Shown: one piece after another, positions 42,611 through 54,170 of the stretch
Layout of the letters: every line of letters begins with the position of its first letter
Numbering within the stretch: the first letter of the stretch is position 1
The notes under the pieces: generated by a model
What the model saw: the letters and a program-made list of their open reading frames with translations, nothing else
What the model was told of the DNA's origin: nothing
Databases searched by the model: none
NCBI GenBank assembly: GCA_030407085.1
Contig: CM059582.1
Coordinates: 140,447,501 to 140,511,500 of the forward strand
Direction of reading: 5' to 3'
Origin: Trichopria drosophilae
Taxonomy: Eukaryota; Arthropoda; Insecta; Hymenoptera; Diapriidae
Length of the DNA stretch: 64,000 nucleotides
Position numbers and translations under genes: made by a program

Positions 42611-42915
42611 GACATAGCGGGTAGGCCTGTGAAATCATGCCAACATTTTCCCTTTGCGACATAGCGGGTCGGCTTGCGAAATCGCACCCCCCTTTTCTTT
42701 TGTGACATAGCGGGTAGGCCTGCGAAATCACACTAACCTTTTCCCTTGGCGACATAGCGGGTCAACCTGCGAAATCGCATTTCCATCCTTTTCGTGACAT
42801 AGCGGGTAGGTCTGCGAAATCACGCGAACCTTTTCCCTTTGCGACATAGCGGGTCGGCCTGCGAAATCACACCCCCCTTTTCTCTTGTGACATAGCGGGT
42901 AGGCCTGCGAAACCA
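42611..42915. repeat. 46-47-bp tandem repeat, seven copies in alternating types
   Basis: GACATAGCGGGT starts at 42611, 42658, 42704, 42751, 42795, 42843 and 42889. Units alternate between TAGGCCTGCGAAATCAC and TCGGCCTGCGAAATCGC forms, so the effective higher-order unit is ~93 bp. It is GC-richer than its surroundings. Confidence 0.93.
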
Positions 42916-43656
42916 CAGTTCCTTCTCTCCTACCTATTGCGCACAGCCCATCGACACGACGTCGCCCCTCTCAAGGGACTAATATTCCTGTTATTATCAT
43001 TATTTTTTCCTAAATAACTGATCTTTTTTAATTCTAAAAATAGAGACAATATAAATATATATTTAATATTAAAGATGCATTCTTAGGGAAATACCTTCCT
43101 CACATTCGATGTTCCGCAGATTTTTAGCAGAGCGTTAACTAAATGAACAATATAATTGATTAGTTTTATAATATTTTGTTTTCTCACTTTCGCGAGTTCC
43201 AAAACAAAAAATGAATATCTAAAAAGAAACAAATATTTTTCAGTCAAACGCCGTCGAGGAGAACAGAGTTTCAGCGCCAAGATATGCCAAAGGTCGTTCA
43301 CCTTATCCTGGAGGAAAATGAGCGACAGATTGCTAAGGAATTTTTCCCCATAATAGAACCTCCCTTATCCCTCTTTCCCCTCATCCAACAACACCACTTT
43401 GTACACCTAAAGAAATGTTATCAAACCAGCAATAAATTAATTAATTTCAACCAATAAAGTGTTTCCTTATTTTACCCTTATTCCCGACTTTATTGTGTCA
43501 TCAGTAGCCCCCACTCACCTAAAGAACCCAGTAATTCTACTGAGTTACACGCCCTTGTTGCAATTCAGGTAATATCTCATTCGAGATATTCACTGGGTCA
43601 TAACACTCGAATATCTAAACGTCGAATTCATGATTTCATAGCCCGGAATCATAGCA
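42916..43656. other. AT-rich spacer, no gene
   Basis: No supported feature. Short open frames on both strands near 43083-43353 overlap antisense to each other and show no homology. Confidence 0.5.
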
Positions 43657-43850
43657 ATTTTATAAAAATGAAAAAATAAAATCGACACTCTGATGAAGTG
43701 ATGGTAGTGGGTTATTTCTCAGAAAATGATTTATTTAAAATACAGGATGAAATTCAAAGTCATCACTGGTCTCAGAATCAAGTTGCAATCCATCTATTCG
43801 TAAATTATACAAAAGCAAATGACCCAAATAATATAATGCTTGTGCTAATC
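43657..43850 (+). pseudogene. Left arm of an inverted coding fragment
   Basis: Encodes MMVVGYFSEN, then KIQDEIQSHHWSQNQVAIH and ANDPNN. This matches the minus-strand copy at 44113-44306. The pattern (FSEN.., QDEIQ..HW..NQ..IHPFVIY) belongs to a hypothetical protein type common in insect repeats; I recall the pattern but no function. The frame drifts after ~43850. Confidence 0.5.
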
Positions 43851-44048
43851 TCTTTACAGTACCACCAACACCGTCGCATGCGCTTTTACCATGTGAAGTT
43901 CCAAGAAAATGCCCCCTTAGCTTCTATTTTGAAATCTGCATAATGATAATAAATTATATTTATTTTTATATTGGGATGCTGCCTCATCAGATACGTATAT
44001 AATTCTCTTAATATTTGGTTGATGTATTTTCAAATATCCAATCAGTTT

Positions 44049-44306
44049 CTACTGAAATAAGTACACGGCATTTGTGTCGTGTTTTGGATATTCTGATATC
44101 AATACAATGCTTTTATATTTAATCATATTATTTGCGTCATTTGCTTTTATATAAATTACGAATGGATGGATTGCAACTTGATTCTGAGACCAGTGATGAC
44201 TTTGAATTTCATCCTGTATTTTAAATGAATAATTTTCTGAGAAATAACCTACCACCATCACTTCATCAGAGTGTCGATTTTATTTTTTTATTTTTATAAA
44301 ATTGCT
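44049..44306 (-). pseudogene. Right arm of the inverted coding fragment
   Basis: Same segment as 43657-43850 in inverse orientation. It is better preserved: NQVAIHPFVIYIKAND is followed by IVLISEYPKHDTNAVYLFQ to a stop at 44049. The arms of ~195 bp are separated by ~260 bp and share flanking bases (GCAATTTTATAAAAAT) outside the coding part, so the duplication includes non-coding sequence. Confidence 0.5.
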
Positions 44307-45548
44307 TGGTCCGGACTACGAGATAATGAATCTGAAGTTTAGATACTCGAGATTCAAGTTCTTTCAAATATTTTTTGCTGATCAGAGTCTACAAAATTCC
44401 ATCGATTATTCAGACCTTTCCATTCTTTGAATATATGCCAACCTGTTAACATTGTTTTTATCAAAAATATTTTCCAATTGATTATATACTTTCATAAACA
44501 TTGTTGACATTGCTGACATTTAGTAAAGTCGCATTCATTCCGTAGTACATTCGCGCATCATGAGTTTTAACATATCATGATACGTGATGGGAACATTTTC
44601 TGTATTGTTCTCGTCAAGAAAACTTGATAATTTAGCCCCCTCAATCATTACTTTTGTATATATATTATCGAATTGTCTTTTGGATAATATATCTTTGGTG
44701 TGCTCAGTGTCAAAGTAACCTAAAGACTGGTGTCACTTGGGAAAAAAGTTCTATATAAATGAACGATGTACATGTTCTTAAACAAACCCCTCTTTCATTT
44801 TCCAAGTAATGACCCAAATAAAAATATGTAGAAAAAACATCGAGGTATACTTATATTCTTACCAACACTATATAACTGACAATTTTACAAACAGTTAGGA
44901 ATTGTATGTCTGAAAAGGAGTAGAGAGCGTTTTATATGGCTGGGTATCTGATATGTATGGGCGGCCCGGCCGGTGACATGGCGCACGGACACTCATGCGC
45001 TCGGTCTTCTTTACATTACAAAGCCAGTTTCAACGATGACAAACTGAAACTTTGCGAAGTTAAAGAAAACACTTTTGCGAACAACTTTTGTTAATGCCAC
45101 AACAAGAAAAAAGATGGCATATCGATCGAAAATTGAGTTACAATAAAATATTCTTGAAAATTTGTTATAAACTATAATATTTTGTTTATATCATTCATAC
45201 CAGTGCAAAATTTAGGCATTTCTGCACATTTTCGATTAAATATTTTTTTTTCTGAATGATAGTTTTCGAGATATCGCCGTTTAAAAAACGGTAAATTTCA
45301 TTTTTGTCGTTTACACTTTTATCAATAACTTTTGAACTAATTAATATTTTGAGCTGAAATTTACAGAATAGGCTTAATTTTACGCATTCTAAACGTAGTT
45401 CAATTTTGAATAAGTTCTGAAACTTGACTCCGAAACGTTGGTGATTACACAAGGAATGCCTCATTAATGAGTAGAAATGGAGAATGAGACACGTTTATTT
45501 AAGTCTCTCCATGGTGACAGTATTACTACTTTCTTGCACAACTTATAC
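44307..45548. other. AT-rich spacer, no gene
   Basis: Nothing recognisable; a short less AT-rich island lies near 44940-45010. Confidence 0.5.
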
Positions 45549-45890
45549 GCCTTTTACAGAAATCGATATAAATAATGATAATTTAAACAATGAATCAAAG
45601 AGCGAATAGTTTTAAAACGATATTTTCCTTATTTCAAATAGTATTTCTGAAGTGTTTGCAAAATTTTAACTTAAGAAGCAATGTCCTGCAAAAGATAGAC
45701 GCCTTTTGTAAAAATCGTTATAAGCAATGATATTTTAAACAATGATTCCTGTCTCGAATTGCTTCAAAAAGATATGGTCCTTATTACAATCATTCTTTCC
45801 GATGTGCTTGCAACGTTTTAATGTTATAGACAATATCAGCCCAAGATATGCTCCTTTTAGAGAAATCGTTATTAAGTATAATGTGACGAA
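45549..45890. repeat. ~151-bp diverged tandem repeat, about 2.3 copies
   Basis: CGCCTTTTACAGAAATCG (45549), CGCCTTTTGTAAAAATCG (45700) and GCTCCTTTTAGAGAAATCG (~45850) start successive copies that also share TTTAAACAATGA. Confidence 0.7.
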
Positions 45891-47090
45891 ATACGTCACT
45901 GATCCATAATTTAAATATAATACTTGTGATTAGTGATTAAGTGTGATCAGACAAGAGGTCAAGAAGAGATACCAGCCTACCAGGACGCGGACAACTGGAA
46001 AATCCCAATAAAGCCGCGCAGTGGCAACATCGGTGACGTTACATGCCGCGCGCTCGCGCGCCGATTCCTTCTCCTTGGCTGGCCTGTATTGTACAACCTC
46101 CTACCAACACTCGTCTTTCTTCGTCGGACTCTTGCAGCCTTTGCGGCGTCCGCCTCACTCCCTCCCCCTCTTCTCTTACTTGCATCGACAGTCGTCCCTC
46201 GGTAAATCTCCACGGCATACGGGAACTGCCATATTCCGATGGCTGCCGTCACTCTATCAGGAGTTTTTATACAAAGAAACGATATCCCGTGCGTTTCTCC
46301 CCAGGACACGGAAATCCCCGCCGTCCCTCTTCGACGCTCTGAGACGTTTCCACCTATTCTCTCTCTCTCTGTCGCTTACGTATTAGTGAATGTAATTACC
46401 CCTTTTCACTTCCTTATGACGACAAGTCTCGTTACGTCACCCCTCCTCCCTTCTTTGTACAGCCACCACACATTTCCTAATTTCATCCGGTATCGCTGTC
46501 CTTTTCCGGCAGCATGCCCGTCTGGTATTACTTTCCTTGTCCTCCATACCCATGATGCTCTACGCCGATGGAAAATTGGCAACACCGTGTTCGTGGGCAC
46601 GATCTTCGAAAATTTCGGCAAGAGCCCCCACACACTCTGTTCAGCGATCTCGAGGCGTGCGGTATATCTATAGAGAGCATTTCCGATCGATTCAAAAAGT
46701 TGTGTAGCGATTTTCCCAAAACTGCGGTCCCCAACAAGTGTATGAAAATTGTGGCGAATCCCCGTTTTCCCGTTGCGTTCGGCCCCTTAAAAGTTCAGAG
46801 TGTTTGTGTGTGTGTTGCAGATAGTGGAGCCCTGGGGACAACTAAATTTTGGATTTTGGGAGATACCGTTCATTTCCCGTAAGTACCGTAGCCCCGATCC
46901 TTTTTGTACCCCTCCGCGATTTCCGGTCATATAGTAAGTAATTTTTCCTTCACGTGGTTTTTGAACTCGCCGCCCTTTGCGTGTTTTTGCCATCCGTTTG
47001 TCGCGCCCCAAAATTGATGTACAGCCCCATTATTTTGGAGAAATATAGTTTCCAGCTTTTATTGCGTAGTGATTTGCGTTTTTCTTATTA
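45891..47090. other. GC-richer island without a recognised gene
   Basis: Base composition rises to near-balanced at ~45950-46650. Long open frames exist on both strands (up to 144 codons) but overlap each other and show no known motif. An intron-like TGTGTGTTGCAG at ~46808-46819 and CCCGTAAGTACC at ~46877-46888 could bound a small exon, but I see no supporting coding sequence. Confidence 0.4.
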
Positions 47091-47340
47091 ACCCCATTTT
47101 CCATTGAAATTAATAGGGTTACAAATAGCATCCCTCGTGAGAACGATATTTTGAGTAGAGTTGTGTTGAGTACTTTATATAATTTTTGTTCTGCCCTTTT
47201 CCATGTTGGAAAAGGGTTACAAATGGCATCCCCGGCGGGAACCATATTTTGAGTCTAGTTGCGTTTCTTCTAATTTTTTGTTCTGCCCTTTTCCATTCAG
47301 GAAAAGGGTCACAAATAGCAACACTGCTAGGAATATCAAA
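47091..47340. repeat. ~95-bp tandem repeat, about 2.6 copies
   Basis: Units share a CCCTTTTCCATN3GGAAAAGGGTTACAAAT hairpin-like start, ATATTTTGAGT and a TTTTTGTTCTGCC end (near 47091, 47191 and 47287). The first is the most diverged. Confidence 0.75.
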
Positions 47341-48904
47341 TTAGGTTTCCCAAAAATATTTTGTTTGCGAAGTTTGTTAGCGGGAAAATTCGCCGGTTAT
47401 CGCGTGAGTGTCGTTTCCGATATTTCCAAATTTAAACGGTCGATCATATCGTGCTTTCCCCCCTTTTGATTGCTTAGTTGTAAGATATCCTAGTTTTAAG
47501 TATATTATAATATTGATTATTGATTCTTATTATGAATTATCGAATGTATCTCGATTGTCTGCCTTAGTTTCCAGCCTCTCCTTCCCGAATCCTTCCCTTG
47601 TTCGAGAATAAAATCCTTTGCGAAAAGTAACGTTGACCTTCCTTACGAGAAAAGTACGTCGGTCGACAACATTTGAAATTAACGGTTGCAGTTTGAACCA
47701 AATTACCTGCAACGTTAAGAAGTTGTTTATGATTGAGTTCGCCGCCCTTCACCCTCCCCAAAGACCGTTTGTATATAATGAACAAGAATACAATTAACGT
47801 TCTATTTTGAAATTTAATTATCCTTGTTAATTACAGGATTTAAATTCTAAATTTCCTTCGACTTTCAGTTTAAAATTTTAAACCCTTGGGTTTCGGTTTA
47901 ATTTTTTTTTTTTTGCAAATTCGTTTTGATCTACTTTTCCCCCGATTTTCGAAAATTAAGCCTAATGACAGACTTACTTATCCCTCCCCCTTCCCCCCTG
48001 ACCACGCTACGTAATAGTAAGGCATTAATTGATGGCGATATCCCAATTTGAGAATATTAATTGGATTAAGGATTATCCAGACCTTATAAATTTAATTAAT
48101 ATATGGTATTGATGTTAATTAATCGACTTATATTACTTAAGTCCACAGGTGTCAGTGCGATAATGCGATTAAATTCAAGTTCGTTCCGAAGGAAACGACC
48201 TGCGGACTTGTCGTTTTGAAGGTGCGTTTGTTTTTCGAAAGTGATTTCGGTTGCGCGCAGTTTTCGTTACGTTTTCTGGATTTCGGAATTATGATTATAA
48301 CTTTCAGTTTACCGATTTTTATTTTTTATTTTTTATTTAGATTCCATTTAGATTTCAATTTTAGGATTACAAGTTTGCGATACAAGTAAAATCCCCAATT
48401 TCATTTTTCTTTCGTATTTTTTTTTAGTAAGTTGCGATTTCCCTCCCCTTCCATTGCCATGTGCATTCATTTTTTTTATTCGTGCATTTCTCCCTTTCGA
48501 AGACAATTTTGTAAAAGTTACCTCTTATTAGAGATTGGTCTTTAATTCCCTTACAACCGATATTAAAGTAACTTTTGAATATCGAAATATTTATAGTTTG
48601 TTTTGTGTGTAATTTAGCACATTTGTGAACGGATCCTAAGTTTGGGAATCTTTCATCTCTTTTTCCTTGCTCGCGTAATCCGTCTCTGAAAATTACAACA
48701 TGGTATTAGAATTTTCAGTAACCGTAACTAAGTAAAGCTATATTTACAGTTAACTGAAGTTGCGAAATTGTTTATAGTATACTAATTGAATAGATATGGA
48801 TATTCCAAGATGACATATGACATATTTTACTATTTCAATAACTTATCATGTAAATTAATTAAAACTTGTTTTCCAATGTTATTCATGCCTTAACGTTTTA
48901 CAGA
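47341..48904. other. AT-rich spacer, no gene
   Basis: No supported feature. T-rich runs are present at ~47906 and ~48418. Confidence 0.5.
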
Positions 48905-49373
48905 ATAATTACCCAAGAGACGATTACCGAGAATTTTTCGAACTAGTCATAATATTCTTGGGAAAAATCCCGCCACGAGGTATCAAGATGGGAAAAACGC
49001 TTTAACTTATGCTCTAAAAATATTTTCGTTTCGATCCCAATTCCACCTCACATGTAAGGAAATAAGAGGTTTCGGCGATTTATGTACATTTATCGTGAAA
49101 ATTTACGTTAAGGAATGGTTTTCGGCACAACTTTCACTACAAGCACCGAATAATGATTTGAATTTCTTGCATTCATTGTATCGGTATCAAGAAATTAATA
49201 AAGAAATAGCACAAGTAGCAGGCAAAAAATGTTTTCGTCACTTGTGGTATCTTAATACGGAACTCGTGGGATTGGCTTTTTTCGACGAAACTGTCACTAA
49301 CGACAGTAAGAGAAGAATGAATGCAGCTACAAAAAAGACTAACTCCGAAGAAAATTTCATAAGGTTATTATAA
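48905..49373 (+). pseudogene. Degraded fragment of an arthropod repeat-associated protein
   Basis: One frame reads DDYREFFELVIIFLGKIPPRG before a stop near 49002. After frame changes, an open stretch at 49095-49373 reads KIYVKEWFSAQLSLQAPNND, LNFLHSLYRYQEI, FRHLWYLNTELVGLAFFDET and a stop. The order (ELTIIFLG..PPRG, then KIYVKxWF, APNNDL and HLWYLSEELVALAFFD-type blocks) resembles a hypothetical protein family seen repeatedly in insect genomes with transposons. I recall the pattern but cannot name it. At least two disruptions separate the blocks. Confidence 0.45.
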
Positions 49374-50499
49374 CCTATATTTAATAGGTTAAATCACCGA
49401 ATTCTGGGTTCTATTGAGCATAGACGACTCTACGAAATGAATACAAAATATTCAAGATTATTCAGAAGTTATTCAGCTTTCAATTGAGCATTTTATCTGT
49501 ATTATTTTGCCGCGTACTTCATAGACAATTTCGTGTCACATAAGAAACGTTTATTGCACAGTTTTTGGCAGGCAAATTCATATTAAGATCTTTGTAATTA
49601 TTGCAATTTTAAAGGTAATTTGAATGGTTGTAATTTTACATCAGATTCGTGATGGGCGATAAGATCTGACCAGTAACTAATTTCATGTGAATGAAATTAC
49701 TTGTTTAAATTGTATCCGCCATATTGATTCTGCCATTTTGAAATGTTCAAAACTGACTTCAGATTCGTGATCCGCAACCCCAAAAAAGGAGAACGACGGC
49801 TTTCTCATCATTCATACCCCCTTGCCCCGGGGCCAACGGAGCTCTCTATTTATTTATTGCACTTGCGCCATATACAGTCCATTATAAAGCCCTATTTCCC
49901 GAACATTGGTCCTTCGAGCCGGATGGGGGGCCCCCTTTGTCTTGGGTAAGGGGACGAAATTAAAACGGTATATAGACGAGTGTATCTGCATACGTAACAG
50001 ACACGACGTGATGGTGATAGCGATTCGAGAGCTCGTTTATAAGAAAATTGAATAGGTAATGAAAGAAAATATCGTTTCATTTCTTGTTAAATTCATTTGC
50101 AACTTTATTTACGACTTCGTTACGAGGTCTTATATAATATTATATTATATTATTATATTAGATAATATTTATCATAGTATCTACGCGATGAAGTAACTCA
50201 GGTATCTAAATTTACTTGTCCCCAGAACTATTTTGACTTTTACGAACACATGTATATAAAGGCCTAACATCATTCACAACCCCACGAAAATCTTTGGATG
50301 TCATGATGGAAGTGTTATCACGGCGACCACTATAAAATATCGCGTCTTTATTATCGCACATCCGAAGTACGGATGTCAACACATGAAATTTAGATTTATT
50401 TACAAACGTATTTCTCCGAGAAGTTCATACGAATCATGAATAGTCTTTTGAATTCGGGTGTAGTTAGTTTCCTACATAAATGGGTATTTGAAATATTGG
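49374..50499. other. AT-rich spacer with one dispersed-repeat scrap
   Basis: No gene. At ~49706-49790 there is a CGCCATATTG...GCCATTTTGAA...AGATTCGTGATC stretch related to the 121-bp repeat at 53155. An AT-only stretch lies at ~50130-50165. Confidence 0.55.
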
Positions 50500-51268
50500 A
50501 TGCTAGATAGCATCGCTACTCTACTGTGCTAGATAGCGCCAGGGATTTAACTGCTACTCTACCTTGCTAGATAGCATCGCTGCTCTACTGCGCTAGATAG
50601 CGCCAAGGTTATAATTGCTACTCTACCTTGCTAGATAGCATCGCTACTCTACTGTGCTAGATAGCGCCAAGGTTATAATTGCTAATCTACCTTGCTAGAT
50701 AGCATCGCTACTCTATTCTGCTAGATAGCGCCAAGGATTTAACTGCTACTCTACCTTGCTAGATAGCATCGCTACTCTACTGTGCTAGATAGCGCCAGGG
50801 ATTTAACTGCTACTCTACCTTGCTAGATAGCATCTCTACTCTACTGCGCTAGATAGCGCCAAGGTTATAATTGCTACTCTACCTTGTTAGATGGCATCGC
50901 TACTCTACCGTGCTAGATAGCGCCAAGGATTTAACTGCTACTCTACCTTGCTAGATAGCATCGCTACTCTACTGTGCTAGATAGCGCCAAGGATTTAACT
51001 GCTACTCTACCTTGCTAGATAGCATCGCTACTCTACTGTGCTAGATAGCGCCAAGGTTATAATTGCTACTCTACCTTGCTAGATGGCATCGCTACTCTAC
51101 CGTGCTAGATAGCGCCAAGGTTATAATTGCTACTCTACCTTGCTAGATGGTATCGCTACTCTACTGTGCTAGATAGCGCCAACGTTATAATCGCTACTCT
51201 ACCTGGCTAGATAGCGCCAACGTTCTAATCGCTACTCTACCTTGCTAGATAGCGCCAACGATCTAACC
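50500..51268. repeat. 64-bp tandem repeat built of two related half-units
   Basis: Each 64-bp unit is a ~38-bp half (GCTACTCTACTGTGCTAGAT, then AGCGCCAAGG) plus a ~26-bp half (GCTACTCTACCTTGCTAGAT, then AGCATC). About 11 units lie between 50500 and ~51180, followed by 38-bp halves alone to ~51268. CTAGATAG and GCTACTCTAC occur in every half. Confidence 0.95.
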
Positions 51269-53154
51269 ACCTATTCATTGCTCATTAACATTACCCTCTC
51301 ACCCTCACATTCTTCAAGCAAACGGAGATGGCGCACTCGGCCATAGAGCTCCACCATACGATCGTGGCCACGGCTGCACGACTCGTTTCACCATGCATCT
51401 TTTCACCCCCTCTTCACCTATTCGTCGCTCATTACCCATCGGCTTGTCACCTTCACCTTCATCAGAGTCATGCGAAACGCCGCCTATAGCTGCGGCACTC
51501 TTTCATGCGCACGTAACATTCACGACTATCGTCACGAAATTACTCTGAGCACGATCGCCACGATCATATTAATAAATTGGGTGTTAACCGGGATTGTTAG
51601 CGATCCCGGGTCGCGACGCGTACTAACATTTTGTTTTCAGCAATTCGAAGCCGATCGACACGTCGGAGGCGCCTCAGCGCATACCTGCCCCCCTTTACCC
51701 TCGCCAACCGAGTGGAGCCGCGACCCAGCTCGTGGGCATGCCCCCCCCCCCCCCCGTCGAACAAAACGCAATTACATATTATCGTTATAACAAACGTTAT
51801 TATCTTGATCGACCGCGTTGCCGTTTGCCAGGTATGTGTGAAGTTCTAAAAGGTGACGAATCTAAACAAGAATAAGCCGGAGAAATTATCACATCCGGAA
51901 AAGTACGATTCGGCAAAGATGAAACGTCAATGTCTATGTCGATGGAGCGATGAACATTTATGTACGCGGCCGATCTAGTACGAAAAGCGGCTCGAATTTG
52001 TTCAGTGATGGGATCGTATTCTCGGTTACCCATCTTGTAGATCTAACGATTTTAAATCGGATGAGTTAAAATTCATTGTAACGGTCGTATTTAAATGGTA
52101 CCAATGAAAACAAAAAAAAAGGCGCATGCGTACTATTAACAGAATTCGCGTGACTCGAACTCCAAAATCTATGCTAATGAATCGCGTTTAGAGTTTTAAC
52201 GGTATTTACCGATGAGCGAGGTTATAAAAGAAAATATTAGTCATCAGACCTGTATTTATTCTGGATAACACGTATCTCTGTAGACACGTAGGTCAATAGA
52301 CCTCTCGCTAAATGTGGATGACTCTCCAGAAGGTATTAGCTGAAAAATAAAATAATGGTTATCAAAAGATCATCAGATCTTTATGATAAGCAATTCAATT
52401 TTTTAATAGAATCAACAGATCCTATTTTGTTGATCTTCTTGACAAAAGAAAATTGTCCTTTCTCGCCTACGGATATACGAATAAATTAGTTCGTTCTTTA
52501 TCGCAGTTAGTTCGTTCGTTTTAAATTTGGATGAATTAGCAGTCCTGAAAAGGACTGATTTCAAGCAATTTTCGTAGGGTGCCAGATTCCAACTGAAGTA
52601 GCCGAGACTCGTATTCCGCGAAGTTGACTTCTTGGCTTGTCGAAGTCATAAGAAAAGACCCTCGTTCCCGTTTATATACTTGAGTTTATCGCGACGCCGC
52701 GCCAATCCGCGCGCACCTATCGTTGTCTCTTTCTAAAATTTGCGCGTCGCCGCACCAATTAGCTTATTCGTCCTTTTGCATATGTATATATTTTCGTAAA
52801 TAATTTGTGATGTTTATTCGTTTCGATAAATACCAAAATAATTTGAATTTAAGAATACTTCGTCCAGACTTAGTCTGGGTCGAAGTACTAATAATTTGCA
52901 TTTTATTCCACGCGATATTAAAAATGATTTAAGTAAACCGCTACAACCTGTACCTGATGGATAAATAAAAAATTGCACATTTGGACGTTAACGCTTTGTG
53001 GCCCGGCGGGATGCTGAGCATCCCACATTCTGTTCGTTGTTTTTTTTTTTGCCTTAAAAAACAGTTTCTCGTCTTTCTGAGGTCGCAACTGGTTTCCTAC
53101 ATAGCTAAGGCATTTATTGAACAAATGTAAGCTAAAATAGTCGTTTTTTTTTAT
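51269..53154. other. Spacer without a recognised gene
   Basis: Includes a C15 run at 51741-51755. A 77-codon frame on the minus strand (52033-51800) starts MGNREYDPITEQIRAAF; it has no recognisable domain and could be chance. A TCGAAGTA/GACTTAG palindromic patch lies near 52859-52887. Confidence 0.4.
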
Positions 53155-53510
53155 AATTATGGACAAAATATTAAATCTGCCGTTTTGAATTTCGAAAATC
53201 TGACAACGAATTCGTGATCAGCGACCCCAAAAACCCCCTAGGGCCGAGTTTCGTGTAAATCTGCCTACATTTCGGATTTCGGACCGCCATATTGGATCCG
53301 CCATTTTGAATTTCGAAAATCTGACAACGAATTCTTGATCAGCGACCCCAGAGACCCCCTACTACCGAGTTTCGTGTAAATCTGCCAACAATTCGGATTT
53401 TGGACCGCCATATTGGATCCGCCATTTTGAATTTTTAAAATCTGACAACGAATTCATGATCAGCAACCTAAAAAACCCCCTACTACCGAGTTTCAGTAGA
53501 GAATAACAAG
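53155..53510. repeat. 121-bp tandem repeat, about 2.9 copies
   Basis: GCCATTTTGAATTTCGAAAA-type starts at 53179, 53300 and 53421. Each unit has CTGACAACGAATTC, TGATCAGCGACCCC and CCGCCATATTGGATCCGCC. The words recur at 34440-34480 and 49706-49790. Confidence 0.92.
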
Positions 53511-53790
53511 TTTTAATGAAATTGAATGAAAAGAAAAATTCGTACCTCAAAGGGTTAAATGGTTTTGACCGTATTCTAGGATCTATTGCGCATAAATGAC
53601 ACTACAGAATAATTCCAAACAATTCAAAATTATTCAGAAGTTCGTCAGCTTTCGAGTGAGCATGTTGTCTATTTTCTTTAACGCGCACTTAAAGCGATAA
53701 TAAATCAGAACCGAAAAATCATTTTTTCCCCATGTTAATCAAATGCAAAACTTCAAGCGCTTTGCGCGACCTCTAAATCGAATTTAAATT
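53511..53790. other. Short spacer, nothing seen
   Basis: No gene or repeat is apparent before the fold-back element. Confidence 0.5.
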
Positions 53791-54170
53791 CTAATCGATT
53801 TTATTCCGTTCGATTTGTAATTAAATGCTACTACCTTTGTGGTAATTGTAATTCAGTTTTAGAATTATGTAATTCCTCTTTATGTAACGGATATTGTATA
53901 TATAATACCATTGGATCGTAATTTCTGTTATGAAGCAATATCCGTTACATAAAGAGGAATTACATAATTTTAAAACTGAATTACAATTACCATAAATGTA
54001 GTAATATATAATTATATATAATTATATATATAATTATATATATATCGTGATTTCTGTTATGAAGCAATATCCGTTACATAAAGAGGAATTACATAATTCT
54101 AAAACTGAATTACAATTACCACAAATGTAGTAGCATTTAATTACAAATCGAACGGAATAAAATCGATTAG
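53791..54170. mobile_element. Fold-back MITE with ~105-bp inverted arms
   Basis: Left end CTAATCGATTTTATTCCG mirrors the right end CGGAATAAAATCGATTAG. The arms continue through TACAAATCGAACGG, AATTACAATTACCAC and GTTACATAAAGAGGAATTAC. A third partial copy of the arm (53925-~54000) and AT dinucleotide repeats fill the centre, so one arm has been tandemly duplicated. There is no coding capacity. Confidence 0.88.

Noticed and set aside
42611..42915. CRISPR-like regular repeat with spacers
   Set aside because: Repeat and 'spacer' are both similar between units, and the context is eukaryotic; it is a simple tandem repeat.
46808..46888. Possible 60-bp exon with splice-like borders
   Set aside because: Borders are short consensus matches only and no coding continuity is visible on either side.
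51800..52033. 77-codon minus-strand frame as a host exon
   Set aside because: No domain, splice support or homology that I can recognise.
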